Assembly: GCF_002874535.1 (NCBI RefSeq)
Contig: NZ_CP025025.1
Location: 775,839 to 839,838, forward strand
DNA from: Mesobacillus jeotgali
GTDB lineage: Bacteria; Bacillota; Bacilli; Bacillales; Cytobacillaceae
Reading direction: 5' to 3'
DNA: 64,000 bases
This document shows, piece after piece, positions 43,717-53,197 of the stretch. The number at the start of each line of letters is the position of its first letter. Positions within the stretch are counted from its first letter, which is position 1. The translations under genes and the position numbers were made by a program. A model generated the notes under the pieces. It was not told the DNA's origin. It made no database searches and saw only the letters and a list, made by a program, of their open reading frames with translations.

Positions 43717-45336
43717 ATGATGAATGTTCCATTGACAGTAGGATCGCTATTGGAAAGAGCAGAAAAGTTTTTCCCGAAAAAGCAGGTGGTGTCTCGGACA
43801 CTATCAGGTATTCACCGATTCACTTATAAGGAGATTGGCGAGAGAACCCGCAGACTTGCCAGCGCGCTTGAAAAGCTGGGTGTCCAAAAGGGCGACAAGG
43901 TCGGAACATTTGCCTGGAATCACCATCGCCATCTTGAAGTCTACTTTGCCGCTCCAGGCATGGGGGCAGTGCTCCATACAATCAACATCCGCCTGTCGCC
44001 AGAACATGTCTCTTACATTATCAATCATGCAGAAGATAAGGTATTGCTTGTCGATGAGGACCTAGTGCCGCTGATTGAGCGCAGCAAGGATCAATTTAAA
44101 ACGGTAGAGGCATACATCATCATGACCGACAAAGACGAACTGCCGGAAACAACATTGGAGCCAGTCTATTCTTATGAGGAACTTCTTCGTGAGGCTAGTC
44201 CGGAATTTGAATTCGTGAAAGATCTCGATGAAAATGATCCAGCAGGAATGTGCTATACATCGGCAACAACCGGAAATCCTAAAGGCGTTGTTTATTCCCA
44301 CAGAGGCATCGTCCTCCATAGCTTCGCGTTTGGATTGGCCGACACTGCTGCATTGTCGGAAACCGATGTGGTATTGCCTGTGGTCCCGATGTTCCATGCC
44401 AATGCCTGGGGTCTGCCATTCGCTGCGACTTGGTTCGGCTCGACCCAGGTGCTGCCTGGACCATTATTCACTCCTAAGTTGCTTGCTGATCTTATTGAAC
44501 AGGAAAAAGTCACCTTCACCGCAGGAGTGCCGACGATTTGGCTTGGCCTGCTGAATGAGCTTGAAAACGGAAGCTATGATACCTCTTCACTGAGATCGAT
44601 TGTCTGTGGTGGTTCTGCAGCGCCTCGTGGCATGATCAAGGCGTTTGAAACAAAATACAAAATCCCATTCCTGCATGCGTACGGCATGACCGAGACTACT
44701 CCGCTGGCAACGGTATCCCGCCTGAAGAGCTACCAGGTCGGCCTGGACGAAGAGGAAATTCTAGACATTCGCTCCAAGCAAGGACTCCTTGTGCCAGGCC
44801 TGGAAATGAAAGTAGTCGGCGGAAATGGCGAAGTGAAGTGGGATGGCGAGGAAATGGGAGAACTATTGCTGCGCGGACCATGGATTGCGGATGAATATTA
44901 CAAGGATGAGCGTTCGGCAGATGCATTCCGCGATGGCTGGCTGTACACTGGGGATGTGGCCACTGTTGATGAAGAAGGTGTCATCAAGCTAGTCGACCGC
45001 ACGAAGGACTTGATCAAGAGCGGCGGCGAATGGATTTCATCGGTGGATCTTGAGAATGCCCTGATGGCTCACGAGGCTGTATTCGAGGCGAGTGTCGTCG
45101 CTGTGCCACACGAGCAGTGGCAAGAACGCCCGATTGCCTGTGTCGTTCTGAAGGAGCAATACAAAAACAAACTCGATAAGCAGGAACTGCTCGACTTCAT
45201 CGCACCTCAGTTTGCCAAGTGGTGGCTGCCGGATGATGTCATATTCATGGAGGAAATCCCAAAGACCTCGGTCGGTAAGTTCTTGAAGCGCGCACTAAGA
45301 GATCAGTTGAAAGATCATCTAGTGCAGAACTCTTAA
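43717..45336 (+). CDS. Long-chain acyl-CoA synthetase, operon gene 6
   Basis: A 539-residue ligase of the AlkK/medium-long-chain group, with [39 protein letters not shown] and KTSVGKFLK. The A3 motif contains Ala in place of the usual Gly (TSATTG), as is common in this group. Two ATG codons (43717 and 43720) follow AAGGGGAAATG; the exact start is undecided. It ends the operon, with a terminator 8 nt downstream. Confidence 0.88.
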   Translation: MMNVPLTVGSLLERAEKFFPKKQVVSRTLSGIHRFTYKEIGERTRRLASALEKLGVQKGDKVGTFAWNHHRHLEVYFAAPGMGAVLHTINIRLSPEHVSYIINHAEDKVLLVDEDLVPLIERSKDQFKTVEAYIIMTDKDELPETTLEPVYSYEELLREASPEFEFVKDLDENDPAGMCYTSATTGNPKGVVYSHRGIVLHSFAFGLADTAALSETDVVLPVVPMFHANAWGLPFAATWFGSTQVLPGPLFTPKLLADLIEQEKVTFTAGVPTIWLGLLNELENGSYDTSSLRSIVCGGSAAPRGMIKAFETKYKIPFLHAYGMTETTPLATVSRLKSYQVGLDEEEILDIRSKQGLLVPGLEMKVVGGNGEVKWDGEEMGELLLRGPWIADEYYKDERSADAFRDGWLYTGDVATVDEEGVIKLVDRTKDLIKSGGEWISSVDLENALMAHEAVFEASVVAVPHEQWQERPIACVVLKEQYKNKLDKQELLDFIAPQFAKWWLPDDVIFMEEIPKTSVGKFLKRALRDQLKDHLVQNS

Positions 45337-45343
45337 TATATTT

Positions 45344-45381
45344 AAAGCAGCATCGTCTTAATTAAACGGTGCTGCTTTTTT
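45344..45381 (+). terminator. Terminator of the acyl-CoA operon
   Basis: AAGCAGCATCG and CGGTGCTGCTT form a stem followed by TTTTT. Confidence 0.88.
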
Positions 45382-45452
45382 AGTTGTAAAATAAATCATG
45401 ACGCCAAAAAAAATTTAGTCACTCAAAAGCAAAATAAATTATTCTCTTTCAA

Positions 45453-45481
45453 TTCAAAAAATTCACCAAAAGAGGTATGAT
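45453..45481 (+). promoter_or_regulatory. Candidate promoter of the ABC exporter genes
   Basis: TTCAAA (45453-45458), 17 nt, TATGAT (45476-45481) is a moderate sigma-A match about 60 nt before the first exporter gene. Confidence 0.35.
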
Positions 45482-45542
45482 AGTACATATAAAATTCGTA
45501 AGCCGAAATAATCAAGATCGTTTCAACGGGGGTCTTATCTTC

Positions 45543-47267
45543 ATGAGTATATTTTCATTTGTAAAACCATATCGCATCCCGATTGCGGCTGCGCTGAGCT
45601 TGATGCTCGTCGAACTGGCTGTTGAACTAGTGCAGCCGCTGCTGATGGCTAGGATCATCGATGAAGGAATTGTCGCCAGGGACCTGGATACTGTCATCAA
45701 GTTGGGCGGAATAATGCTCGGGATTTCATTTCTTGCATTTGCATCCGGAATCACGAATTCGTTTATCGCTGCCCATGCAGGCCAAAGCTTTGGTTATGAT
45801 TTGCGCGAGAAGCTGTTCGCCAAGGTCCAGGCCTTTTCATTCACGAACTTCGGCAGTTTTCCATCATCTTCTTTGATTACAAGGATCACCAATGATGTAA
45901 CACAGCTGCAAAATACATTCTTTATGAGCTTGAGGATTGCTATGCGCGCTCCGCTGTTGGTCATCGGGGGAATCATTATGGCCATGCTCGTCAATGTGAA
46001 ACTGTCGCTTGCATTCGTCATCATTATCCCGCCTCTTTTGATTTTCCTGATATGGATCATGACAAAAGCAGCAGGCTTATTTAAAAGTGTACAAAAGCGC
46101 CTAGACAAAGTGAACGGTGTCATGAGGGAAAATCTTGTCGGCATGAGGCTGATCAAGGCTTTTGCCAGAGGCGGCTATGAAGGTACAAGATTTGAAACAG
46201 CGAACAATAACCTTAAGGATAAGACTGTATTCGCTTTAAGGGTTACTGAGGTAACAATACCTGTCCTGCTGCTATTCATGAACCTGAGTGTGATTGCCGT
46301 TCTTTGGTTTGGAAAAATAGAAGTCCAGACTGGAAACGTCTCGGTCGGTGAAGTGGTTGCGATCGTCAATTATGCAGCCAGGATTACCACTGCTTTTTCG
46401 ATGTTTTCATGGATTATTATGGTCTTTTCCCGTGCCAGAGCCTCTGCTGAGCGTGTGACCGATGTGCTGAATGAGGAAATCGACCTGGAAGATACAATCG
46501 AAAGCAGTAAGGAGTATGGGATTACCAAAGGGGAAATTGAATTTGACCAGGTGTCATTCCAGTTTCCGAGCACCAATATCCCAATACTCCAGAATCTATC
46601 CTTTTCCATTGCCTCTGGTGAAACAGTGGCTGTATTGGGGGCTACTGGTGCCGGGAAAACATCGATGTTCCAGCTGATCCCCCGGTTATATGATGTAACA
46701 AGTGGGGAAATCCGAATCGACGGCCGCAGAATCCAAGAATTTAAACTTAAAAGTCTTAGAGAGGGGATTGGCTACGTTCCCCAGGAGGCTATGCTGTTCA
46801 CTGGTTCCATCAAGGAAAATCTTGCCTGGGGCAAAAAGAATGCCACCTATGAGGAAATGGTCAAGGCCGCTTCGGATGCCCAAATCCATGACACGGTTGA
46901 AAAACTTCCCGATCGATATGATACACTTCTCGGGCAAAAGGGCGTCAATCTGTCGGGCGGACAGAAGCAACGACTATCCATTGCCCGTGCTTTAATTAAA
47001 AATCCGAGAATTCTGTTGCTCGATGACAGTACAAGTGCACTCGATTTGAAAACAGAAGCAAGGCTGCTGGATTCGATAAGCCAATACAAATGTACAACAG
47101 TCATCATCACCCAAAAGATAAGCACAGCTAAGGAAGCCGATAAAATCCTTTTGCTTGAAGATGGCTCCTTAATTGGATCTGGAGACCATGAGTATCTGCT
47201 GAAGCATTCTTCCCTTTATCAGGCTATTTACGAGTCCCAATTCGGGGAGGTGAAGGCAGGATGTTAA
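45543..47267 (+). CDS. Heterodimeric ABC exporter subunit, BmrC-like
   Basis: A 574-residue half-transporter with six membrane segments and a C-terminal ATPase. Walker A is GATGAGKTS, the signature LSGGQKQR is canonical, but Walker B reads LLLDDSTSALD, with Asp in place of the catalytic Glu, and the switch His is Gln (IITQK). These are the marks of the degenerate-site subunit in BmrCD-type pairs. The ATG at 45543 gives the usual family length; the longer frame from 45477 lacks a ribosome-binding site. It overlaps the next gene by 7 nt. Drug or lipid export is likely. Confidence 0.88.
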   Translation: MSIFSFVKPYRIPIAAALSLMLVELAVELVQPLLMARIIDEGIVARDLDTVIKLGGIMLGISFLAFASGITNSFIAAHAGQSFGYDLREKLFAKVQAFSFTNFGSFPSSSLITRITNDVTQLQNTFFMSLRIAMRAPLLVIGGIIMAMLVNVKLSLAFVIIIPPLLIFLIWIMTKAAGLFKSVQKRLDKVNGVMRENLVGMRLIKAFARGGYEGTRFETANNNLKDKTVFALRVTEVTIPVLLLFMNLSVIAVLWFGKIEVQTGNVSVGEVVAIVNYAARITTAFSMFSWIIMVFSRARASAERVTDVLNEEIDLEDTIESSKEYGITKGEIEFDQVSFQFPSTNIPILQNLSFSIASGETVAVLGATGAGKTSMFQLIPRLYDVTSGEIRIDGRRIQEFKLKSLREGIGYVPQEAMLFTGSIKENLAWGKKNATYEEMVKAASDAQIHDTVEKLPDRYDTLLGQKGVNLSGGQKQRLSIARALIKNPRILLLDDSTSALDLKTEARLLDSISQYKCTTVIITQKISTAKEADKILLLEDGSLIGSGDHEYLLKHSSLYQAIYESQFGEVKAGC

Positions 47268-49057
47268 AAAAACAAAAAGAAAGAAAAGCTGACCAAAGCA
47301 ATACTTCGAGAGGGATTGTACCGACGGTCAGAAGAATATGGTCATATCTAGCAGACCAGAGGAGCCTGCTGATCCTTGTCTTATTAATGGTTGTGGCCAG
47401 TTCTGCCCTGGGTCTTTTGGGACCATTCCTGATTGGGTGGGGAATTGATGAGTATTTTGCGACAGAGTCCACTGATGGATTCCTCTGGCTGTTGATCGGT
47501 CTTGGCGTTGTGTATGGGCTCCACTCTTTATCCTTGTGGCTCCAGAGCTACTGGATGATTGGGATTGCCCAGAAGACTGTCTATACAATGAGGAAACAGC
47601 TTTTTACACACTTCCATAAGCTGTCGATTGATTTCTTCAACAAACGGCAGCATGGTGAATTAATGAGCAGGGTCACCAATGATATTGAGAATGTCAGCGC
47701 AACTCTGAATTCTTCAGTCATCCAGATTTTTTCAAGTGTACTTACACTGGTGGGAACCCTTGCTGTCATGATTTGGCTGAGCCCGTTACTCACGGTGGTC
47801 ACGATGATCATTGTACCGCTAATGTTCATGGGGATGAAGTGGATTACAAGCCGGACAGGGAGGCTGTACAAAGAACAGCAGCGCCGGCTTGGTGAAATGA
47901 ATGGTTATATTGAAGAAACGATTTCTGGCCAGAAAATCATTAAATCCTTCTCGCAGGAATCGAAAGTAATTGAAGAATTTCGCATTAAAAATAAGAAGTT
48001 AAAAGAGTCCGGTTATTGGGCTCAGACCTTTACGGGGTTTATTCCGAAATTGATGAATATGCTAAATAACCTGAGCTTCACCATTGTGGCGGCAGTTGGC
48101 GGCTACTTTGCGCTTCAAGGGTACGTATCGATTGGGACAATCGTCATTTTTACTGAGTACTCCAGGCAGTTCACTAGACCTCTGAATGACCTGTCGAACC
48201 AGTTTAATACATTACTTTCTGCGGTCGCAGGAGCTGACAGGGTTTTTGATATCATCGATACAGAAGAAGAGGCGGTCGATGAGAAAGGAGCTGCTCCCCT
48301 TAAGAATATCAATGGAAAGGTCGAGTTCACGGATGTATCTTTTTCATATGAAAAAGGAGGAGATACCGTATCTGATTTGAATTTCAAAGCTGAACCAGGT
48401 CAAAGTGTTGCCTTGGTTGGACCGACAGGAGCGGGCAAGTCCACGATCATCAACTTAATTTCACGCTTTTATGAACCGGATAAAGGTAAAATTTTAATCG
48501 ATGGATATGATAGCAAAAAAATTACCCGTGAAAGCTTGCGGACACAAATGGGATTTGTCCTCCAGGATTCATTCCTTTTCCAGGGAAGCATAAGGGAAAA
48601 CATCCGCTACGGCAGACTGGACGCAACTGATAAGGAAGTAGAGCATGCTGCAAAGGCAGCAAATGCCCATTCTTTTATCCAACGCTTACCAGAAGGCTAT
48701 GATACCGTGTTGAGCCAGGATGATGCTGGCATCAGTCAGGGACAAAAGCAGCTCTTGTCCATCGCAAGGGCAATCCTGGCTGATCCGTCAATCTTGATTC
48801 TTGATGAAGCAACGAGCAGTATTGATACGATCACAGAACTTAAAATCCAGGAAGCCCTCCAGCATCTACTGAAGGGAAGAACAAGCTTCATCATCGCCCA
48901 CCGGTTGAATACGATTAAAAGCGCAGATCAAATTATTGTCATCGAAAATGGGCAAATCATTGAAAATGGCAGCCATGACGAATTGCTGGAACAAGAAGGT
49001 TTTTACCATAGTCTTTTCACTAGCCAGCTGGAAAAAAAGACATTAATGAATTATTAG
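47261..49057 (+). CDS. Heterodimeric ABC exporter subunit, BmrD-like
   Basis: A 598-residue half-transporter with six membrane segments. Walker A GPTGAGKST, Walker B LILDEATSSID with catalytic Glu, and the H-loop IIAHR are canonical, but the signature is ISQGQKQ instead of LSGGQ. Combined with the BmrC-like partner this gives one complete and one degenerate ATP site, as in B. subtilis BmrCD. The two genes overlap by 7 nt and must be co-translated. The start follows GGGGAGG within the end of the first gene. Confidence 0.9.
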   Translation: MLKKQKERKADQSNTSRGIVPTVRRIWSYLADQRSLLILVLLMVVASSALGLLGPFLIGWGIDEYFATESTDGFLWLLIGLGVVYGLHSLSLWLQSYWMIGIAQKTVYTMRKQLFTHFHKLSIDFFNKRQHGELMSRVTNDIENVSATLNSSVIQIFSSVLTLVGTLAVMIWLSPLLTVVTMIIVPLMFMGMKWITSRTGRLYKEQQRRLGEMNGYIEETISGQKIIKSFSQESKVIEEFRIKNKKLKESGYWAQTFTGFIPKLMNMLNNLSFTIVAAVGGYFALQGYVSIGTIVIFTEYSRQFTRPLNDLSNQFNTLLSAVAGADRVFDIIDTEEEAVDEKGAAPLKNINGKVEFTDVSFSYEKGGDTVSDLNFKAEPGQSVALVGPTGAGKSTIINLISRFYEPDKGKILIDGYDSKKITRESLRTQMGFVLQDSFLFQGSIRENIRYGRLDATDKEVEHAAKAANAHSFIQRLPEGYDTVLSQDDAGISQGQKQLLSIARAILADPSILILDEATSSIDTITELKIQEALQHLLKGRTSFIIAHRLNTIKSADQIIVIENGQIIENGSHDELLEQEGFYHSLFTSQLEKKTLMNY

Positions 49058-49059
49058 GG

Positions 49060-49083
49060 AGCCTCCGGGTTCCTTTTTTTAAT
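49060..49083 (+). terminator. Terminator of the exporter genes
   Basis: GGAGCC and GGTTCC pair around TCCG, followed by TTTTTTT. Confidence 0.65.
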
Positions 49084-49287
49084 TGCTATAGCCCTTTGTT
49101 GTACACGATGTAGCGTTTTAGGCAGATAACGCTTTATATACCTGACCAAGGCGCATGCACTTTTTTATAAGATATGACAAATTTCCCGGGCAATAGAGGA
49201 TTCATGAAAAGTTTGTCGTATTCCTAATATGAGAAGGCATACGTCGGGCTGTATAAAAACCAAACCTCTTCGAATGGAGACTATGAC

Positions 49288-50592
49288 ATGCTTGCTGAGA
49301 AACTTCTTTTAAATGTCCTTATTATCCTGCTGCCAATCTTTATTCATAGTGTCCTTTTTGATAATAAAAGGGTTGGGAAATCTCCTTACTTGTGCGGCGT
49401 GCTGCAAAGTGTTGCTGTGTTTCTTTCTCTTGCTTTTTCGTTTGAAGATGGCGGTTTGTACTGGGACCTTCGCTACGTGCCGATGGTGGTGGCCTTTTTA
49501 TATGGCGGCCCAATTGCAGGTACTATGGTATTGGTTACCTATCTGGCAACAAGGACATTCATGGGTGGAGACCTGTTGCTCGGGTATGTGAGCGGTTTTC
49601 TGGCCGCGGTAATTCCATTCATGTTCATGAAGAAATTTTGGACCTTCGATGCAAAGAAGAGAATTAGGACAACAGTCCTTGTTGGTTTATGGCCTTCACT
49701 TTCAATGCTGGTGATTCTTGTGGCTAATATGTTGATTAATGAAGCATCAGCTGAAAACACGAACCAAATTATGTTGAATATCGCGATCTTTGGCGCAATA
49801 CAGGTTTGTGCCGTATGGATTGTGGCGATTTTGAATGAGTCCTTGATCGAAAAGGATTTAATGAAAAAAGAAATCCTGCGCGCTGAAAAACTGAATACAC
49901 TGGGTGAACTAGCTGCATCCATTGCGCACGAAATCCGGAATCCTTTAACAGTGGTTAAGGGGTTCTTACAGATGATGCATAAGCAAGAAAAAGGGGATAA
50001 TCATTACTATTTGAGCTTAGTCCTGACTGAACTCGGCAGGGCGGAATCCATCATAAATGATTATCTGAATTTTGCCAAGCCTCAATTTGAAAAAATGGAA
50101 GGTGCCGAGCTGGCGGGAATCATTACAGAAGTCACATTGCTTTTAGAGGCATTTGCTGCAAAGGAAGGAGTCCAGGTGAATGTCAAGCTGGAGTGGGGGA
50201 TCTTTGTAAAAACGGACAGGAACCAGCTGAAACAAGCTCTTGTTAATATTATAAAGAACGGGATCGAGGCTACGGATGAGGGCGGGGAAGTTAACATCAG
50301 TCAGGTCTCGACCGGGAATGAATCATATATTGTAATATCAGATACGGGAAAGGGAATGGATAGTGCGCAAATTGCCAGACTTGGTACATTATTTTATACA
50401 ACCAAAGATAAAGGAACAGGACTGGGTACCTCCGTTTCAATCAAAATCATAGAAACGATGGGAGGATCCATTTCATTCAAGAGTGAGAAAGGGGTTGGGA
50501 CGGAAGTTACCATCATACTCCCTACATTTTTAACATCTAGCTCGAACGTTGCGCATGACTCTGTAAAACGTGATGTGGTAATGAAACAATGA
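49288..50592 (+). CDS. Sensor histidine kinase, KinB-like
   Basis: A 434-residue membrane kinase. About five or six membrane segments (residues 5-185) form a 5TM-5TMR/LytS-type sensor. The H-box SIAHEIRNPLTVV places the phosphorylated histidine at H214; an N-box (NIIKNGIEA), DTGKGMD and GTGLGTSVS follow. The layout, length and the phrase LAASIAHEIRNPLTVVKGF match B. subtilis KinB, which feeds the sporulation phosphorelay. No response regulator is encoded next to it in the same direction, as expected for a phosphorelay kinase. The start follows GGAGACTATGAC. Confidence 0.82.
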   Translation: MLAEKLLLNVLIILLPIFIHSVLFDNKRVGKSPYLCGVLQSVAVFLSLAFSFEDGGLYWDLRYVPMVVAFLYGGPIAGTMVLVTYLATRTFMGGDLLLGYVSGFLAAVIPFMFMKKFWTFDAKKRIRTTVLVGLWPSLSMLVILVANMLINEASAENTNQIMLNIAIFGAIQVCAVWIVAILNESLIEKDLMKKEILRAEKLNTLGELAASIAHEIRNPLTVVKGFLQMMHKQEKGDNHYYLSLVLTELGRAESIINDYLNFAKPQFEKMEGAELAGIITEVTLLLEAFAAKEGVQVNVKLEWGIFVKTDRNQLKQALVNIIKNGIEATDEGGEVNISQVSTGNESYIVISDTGKGMDSAQIARLGTLFYTTKDKGTGLGTSVSIKIIETMGGSISFKSEKGVGTEVTIILPTFLTSSSNVAHDSVKRDVVMKQ

Positions 50593-50620
50593 CCCAGTGG
50601 ACTTTTCCCACTGGGCTTTA
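50593..50620. terminator. Terminator between convergent genes
   Basis: CCCAGTGG and CCACTGGG form a perfect 8-bp stem, followed by CTTTAC. It lies directly after the kinase stop codon. Confidence 0.65.
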
Positions 50621-50635
50621 CACTTTGATAAGTAT

Positions 50636-51550
50636 TTATGAATTGATTGACTTTCTTGCCTCCATGTATAACGCTTGCATGAATTTTTTTATGTTAGAGC
50701 GGGGAGGATTTGCACATATCTCCGTTTTGCCTTCTAACTCAAGCATTTTCATTCGAACCTGTGTATAGTCAAAAAAGGAACTGCTAAAATGCTCAAATTT
50801 GGGATTCGAATAATCAGTCAGGCCTAATGAAGCCAGATGTTCTAAGGCCTGTTGGAGAGCCCTTCGAACTCGCTGTTCACCGGCTTTCACCTCTTTTCGA
50901 ATTTCAGCAGCAGAAGCGTTTACTCCTAGGCGTTTTTTCATGATCTCCTCAAATAAATCTTTCAAGGGAGGTATTTCTTTGACTCCATTCTGCTCATGTT
51001 CGTAAAGGATGCATAGCAAATCCAGAAGATCTTTATTGCCACTTTCACTGATGATTCCTAATTCGAATAAGATGTCCTTCCCTGCACCAACAATCGAAAG
51101 TGTACTTTTTGGGGTCTTTGTCTTTGTCTTGAATCCTGGAATCATGTTGAGTGATCGCTGTATATCCACAAGTGATTTTTGTAGTAACAGGTTTTCGCAC
51201 ACTTTCTTGATGACGCTTGATACTTCAAGCTTATTAAGCGGTTTGGTAATATAGTAATCTACTCCCAGTCTATATGCTTCACCAATTAGTTCTTTCGATT
51301 CCACTTGTGAAATCATTATAACTTTTCCAGTGAATGAAGGACTTATTTCTCTTATAGTTTCCAAACCGTCACGATTTGGCATCAATAAATCAACCAGCAA
51401 TATATCAATATCCTTAGCTTCTAGGATATCAGAATATACTTCAGAACCATCTTCAGCCTCGCCTACAACTGTTCCGAAATCCTGGTCTTCAATTATATTT
51501 GCCAGCATCGCTCTTATAGCTGGTGAATCATCCACAATGAAAAAACGCAT
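50636..51550 (-). CDS. Response regulator, GlnL/YcbB-like
   Basis: A 304-residue regulator. An N-terminal receiver has phosphorylation site D54 (LLVDLLMP), the conserved acidic pair DD near residue 7 and Lys in ITKPLN. The C-terminal half (from about residue 145) matches the YcbB DNA-binding domain (KRLGVNASAAEIRKEVKAGEQRVRRALQQALEHLASLGL). It is encoded 5 nt after its sensor. B. subtilis GlnL controls glutamine use; here the divergent neighbour is a C4-dicarboxylate/aspartate cluster, so the target genes probably differ. Confidence 0.88.
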   Translation of the reverse strand: MRFFIVDDSPAIRAMLANIIEDQDFGTVVGEAEDGSEVYSDILEAKDIDILLVDLLMPNRDGLETIREISPSFTGKVIMISQVESKELIGEAYRLGVDYYITKPLNKLEVSSVIKKVCENLLLQKSLVDIQRSLNMIPGFKTKTKTPKSTLSIVGAGKDILFELGIISESGNKDLLDLLCILYEHEQNGVKEIPPLKDLFEEIMKKRLGVNASAAEIRKEVKAGEQRVRRALQQALEHLASLGLTDYSNPKFEHFSSSFFDYTQVRMKMLELEGKTEICANPPRSNIKKFMQALYMEARKSINS

Positions 51551-51555
51551 TTTAA

Positions 51556-52860
51556 TTACCCTCCTAATGTAAGACTTCCAATCGGAACTTCAATAATGAA
51601 AACTGTGTTAAAGCCATTGGTCAATCCATATGGTTCAAGGATGATTTTTCCTCCGATATTTTCTAAAGCACTCTTAACATAAGAAAGGCCGATTCCGTTG
51701 GAAGCGTTCCCTTCCTGACTGAACTTAGTGGTGAATCCAGGTTCAAATACATGCTGTCTATTCCTACTATCAATACCAGGACCTGTATCTTTTACTTGGA
51801 TCACCAAGGTATCCTGGTTCCGGGCGATATCAAGTCGGATATCACCTGTATGATGAATGGCTTCCACAGCATTTGTTGCCAGGTTATTAATGACGGATAA
51901 CAGCATAAATGTATGATACGGGGGGTGCTCCCCGGCTACGATACTTGTAAATTCAATTGATTTTCCCAGTGATTCTGCATAGTTTCCATTGCACTTGGTG
52001 ATTACCTTCAAAATCCCTTCAATATCCATGAAGTCACTAATGTTTTCTTTAACCATCAACTTAGTCAAACCAGCATAAATTCGCTGATTGTCTTTTTTGA
52101 TTTCATGTAATTCGCCTGCTATTTTAAGGGCTGAGTGGGCATGTTCGTCTTGTTTCTTCTCTTTTAACTCTCTATACAATGTATAGCTTACAGCAGTTAA
52201 CTCTTCGGCATTTTTCATTGTCTTCTTTAGCTGAATCATTTCTACATAAAGATTCGATATTAGCATGAGCATCTGTTCATTTCGATTTCTTTGTTGATCT
52301 TCTGATAATTTAGCTTCTCTGATTACGAAAATATTAAAGAATCCTAAAACAAAAAAGCTCCGTATGATAGCAATCATTCCAATGGTCAAGAAGGTCTCCA
52401 GATTAATCTGAGATTGTGAGATAAAGGATCGAAAAAAGATTTCCATCATACTTGCTGTTACCTCAACAATGACACCAAGCAATCCAACAAGGAAAGGTCT
52501 GTTAAATAATGTATTGATTTTAAATAAATAAAATAATAAGGCGAAAGTCAAATAATAGAAGAAGACCGGGAAGTGCTGAAGAAAACCTTCAAACAGGAGG
52601 TTTGTATTTACGGTTAAACTAAATAATACAACCCTAAACAAGACAACTGCCGATCCCGCAGCCAACCCAGCCAATAATGGATGTAACTTTTTAGACCACA
52701 AAAGAGTGAAGAAAAAAATTGGCGTGCCCAGGCTTACCCTCATTTCACCTTCAAATGGGTAGAACTTCATCTCTCCACCTATTGGGACAGCGATCATAAT
52801 CAACAAGTAAAGAATCAGTCGTTCCTTCAATATCCCACCCCATCTCTTTTTTTCAATCAT
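51556..52860 (-). CDS. Sensor histidine kinase, GlnK/YcbA-like
   Basis: A 434-residue membrane kinase with six or so N-terminal membrane segments, a Spo0B-type dimerisation helix with the probable phospho-His in GELHEIKKDNQ, and an ATPase domain (NNLATNAVEAI, DTGPGID, GIGLSYV). It is the partner of the YcbB-domain regulator 5 nt downstream and diverges from the dcu gene. The ATG is preceded by GTGGAAG. The signal could be aspartate, fumarate or glutamine; the sequence does not decide. Confidence 0.85.
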   Translation of the reverse strand: MIEKKRWGGILKERLILYLLIMIAVPIGGEMKFYPFEGEMRVSLGTPIFFFTLLWSKKLHPLLAGLAAGSAVVLFRVVLFSLTVNTNLLFEGFLQHFPVFFYYLTFALLFYLFKINTLFNRPFLVGLLGVIVEVTASMMEIFFRSFISQSQINLETFLTIGMIAIIRSFFVLGFFNIFVIREAKLSEDQQRNRNEQMLMLISNLYVEMIQLKKTMKNAEELTAVSYTLYRELKEKKQDEHAHSALKIAGELHEIKKDNQRIYAGLTKLMVKENISDFMDIEGILKVITKCNGNYAESLGKSIEFTSIVAGEHPPYHTFMLLSVINNLATNAVEAIHHTGDIRLDIARNQDTLVIQVKDTGPGIDSRNRQHVFEPGFTTKFSQEGNASNGIGLSYVKSALENIGGKIILEPYGLTNGFNTVFIIEVPIGSLTLGG

Positions 52861-52938
52861 GTTAGCAAACTTCCACTTTTTTCAGCCTTATGAACAACCT
52901 TATTTTAATCTACCTGAGTTTTTTTGAGGTGTTTAATT

Positions 52939-53093
52939 TTGACAATATTATTAAGAAGCAAATTGTCTTTGTAATTTTTTGTAGTTTTCAGTAGGGTGGC
53001 GATTACTCTAACTATGTGAAGGAGGGAGGACAGTTTCTCTCTTGGAATCAATTAGCATTGGTTATTGTACATTTACTTGTGAAGGTTATCACA
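52939..53093 (+). promoter_or_regulatory. Control region of the dcu-aspA-sdhCAB cluster
   Basis: Three signals lie in this divergent gap. CTTTGT-AATT-TTTTGT (52967-52982) differs by one base from the direct repeat TTTTGT-N4-TTTTGT that I recall as the B. subtilis GlnL site. TGTGAAGGTTATCACA (53078-53093) is a perfect Fnr site. GACAAT (52941-52946) and ATTGTC (52962-52967) are an inverted pair. No convincing -10 lies at the class II distance from the Fnr site, so the exact promoter is unresolved. Confidence 0.65.
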
Positions 53094-53197
53094 ATCAATA
53101 AGGGCAGGTGGTTGTTCGCTGCAAATAAAGAAGAAGAAGACATTGAGATGGTTCATTCAAGGCAGGACAAAGAAAGATAATCAAGGAGGTAATCAAA

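Noticed and set aside
49084..49287. Spo0A-box-like TTTGTCGTA before the KinB-like gene
   Set aside because: Only partial agreement with the TGTCGAA box, and no promoter in a matching position.
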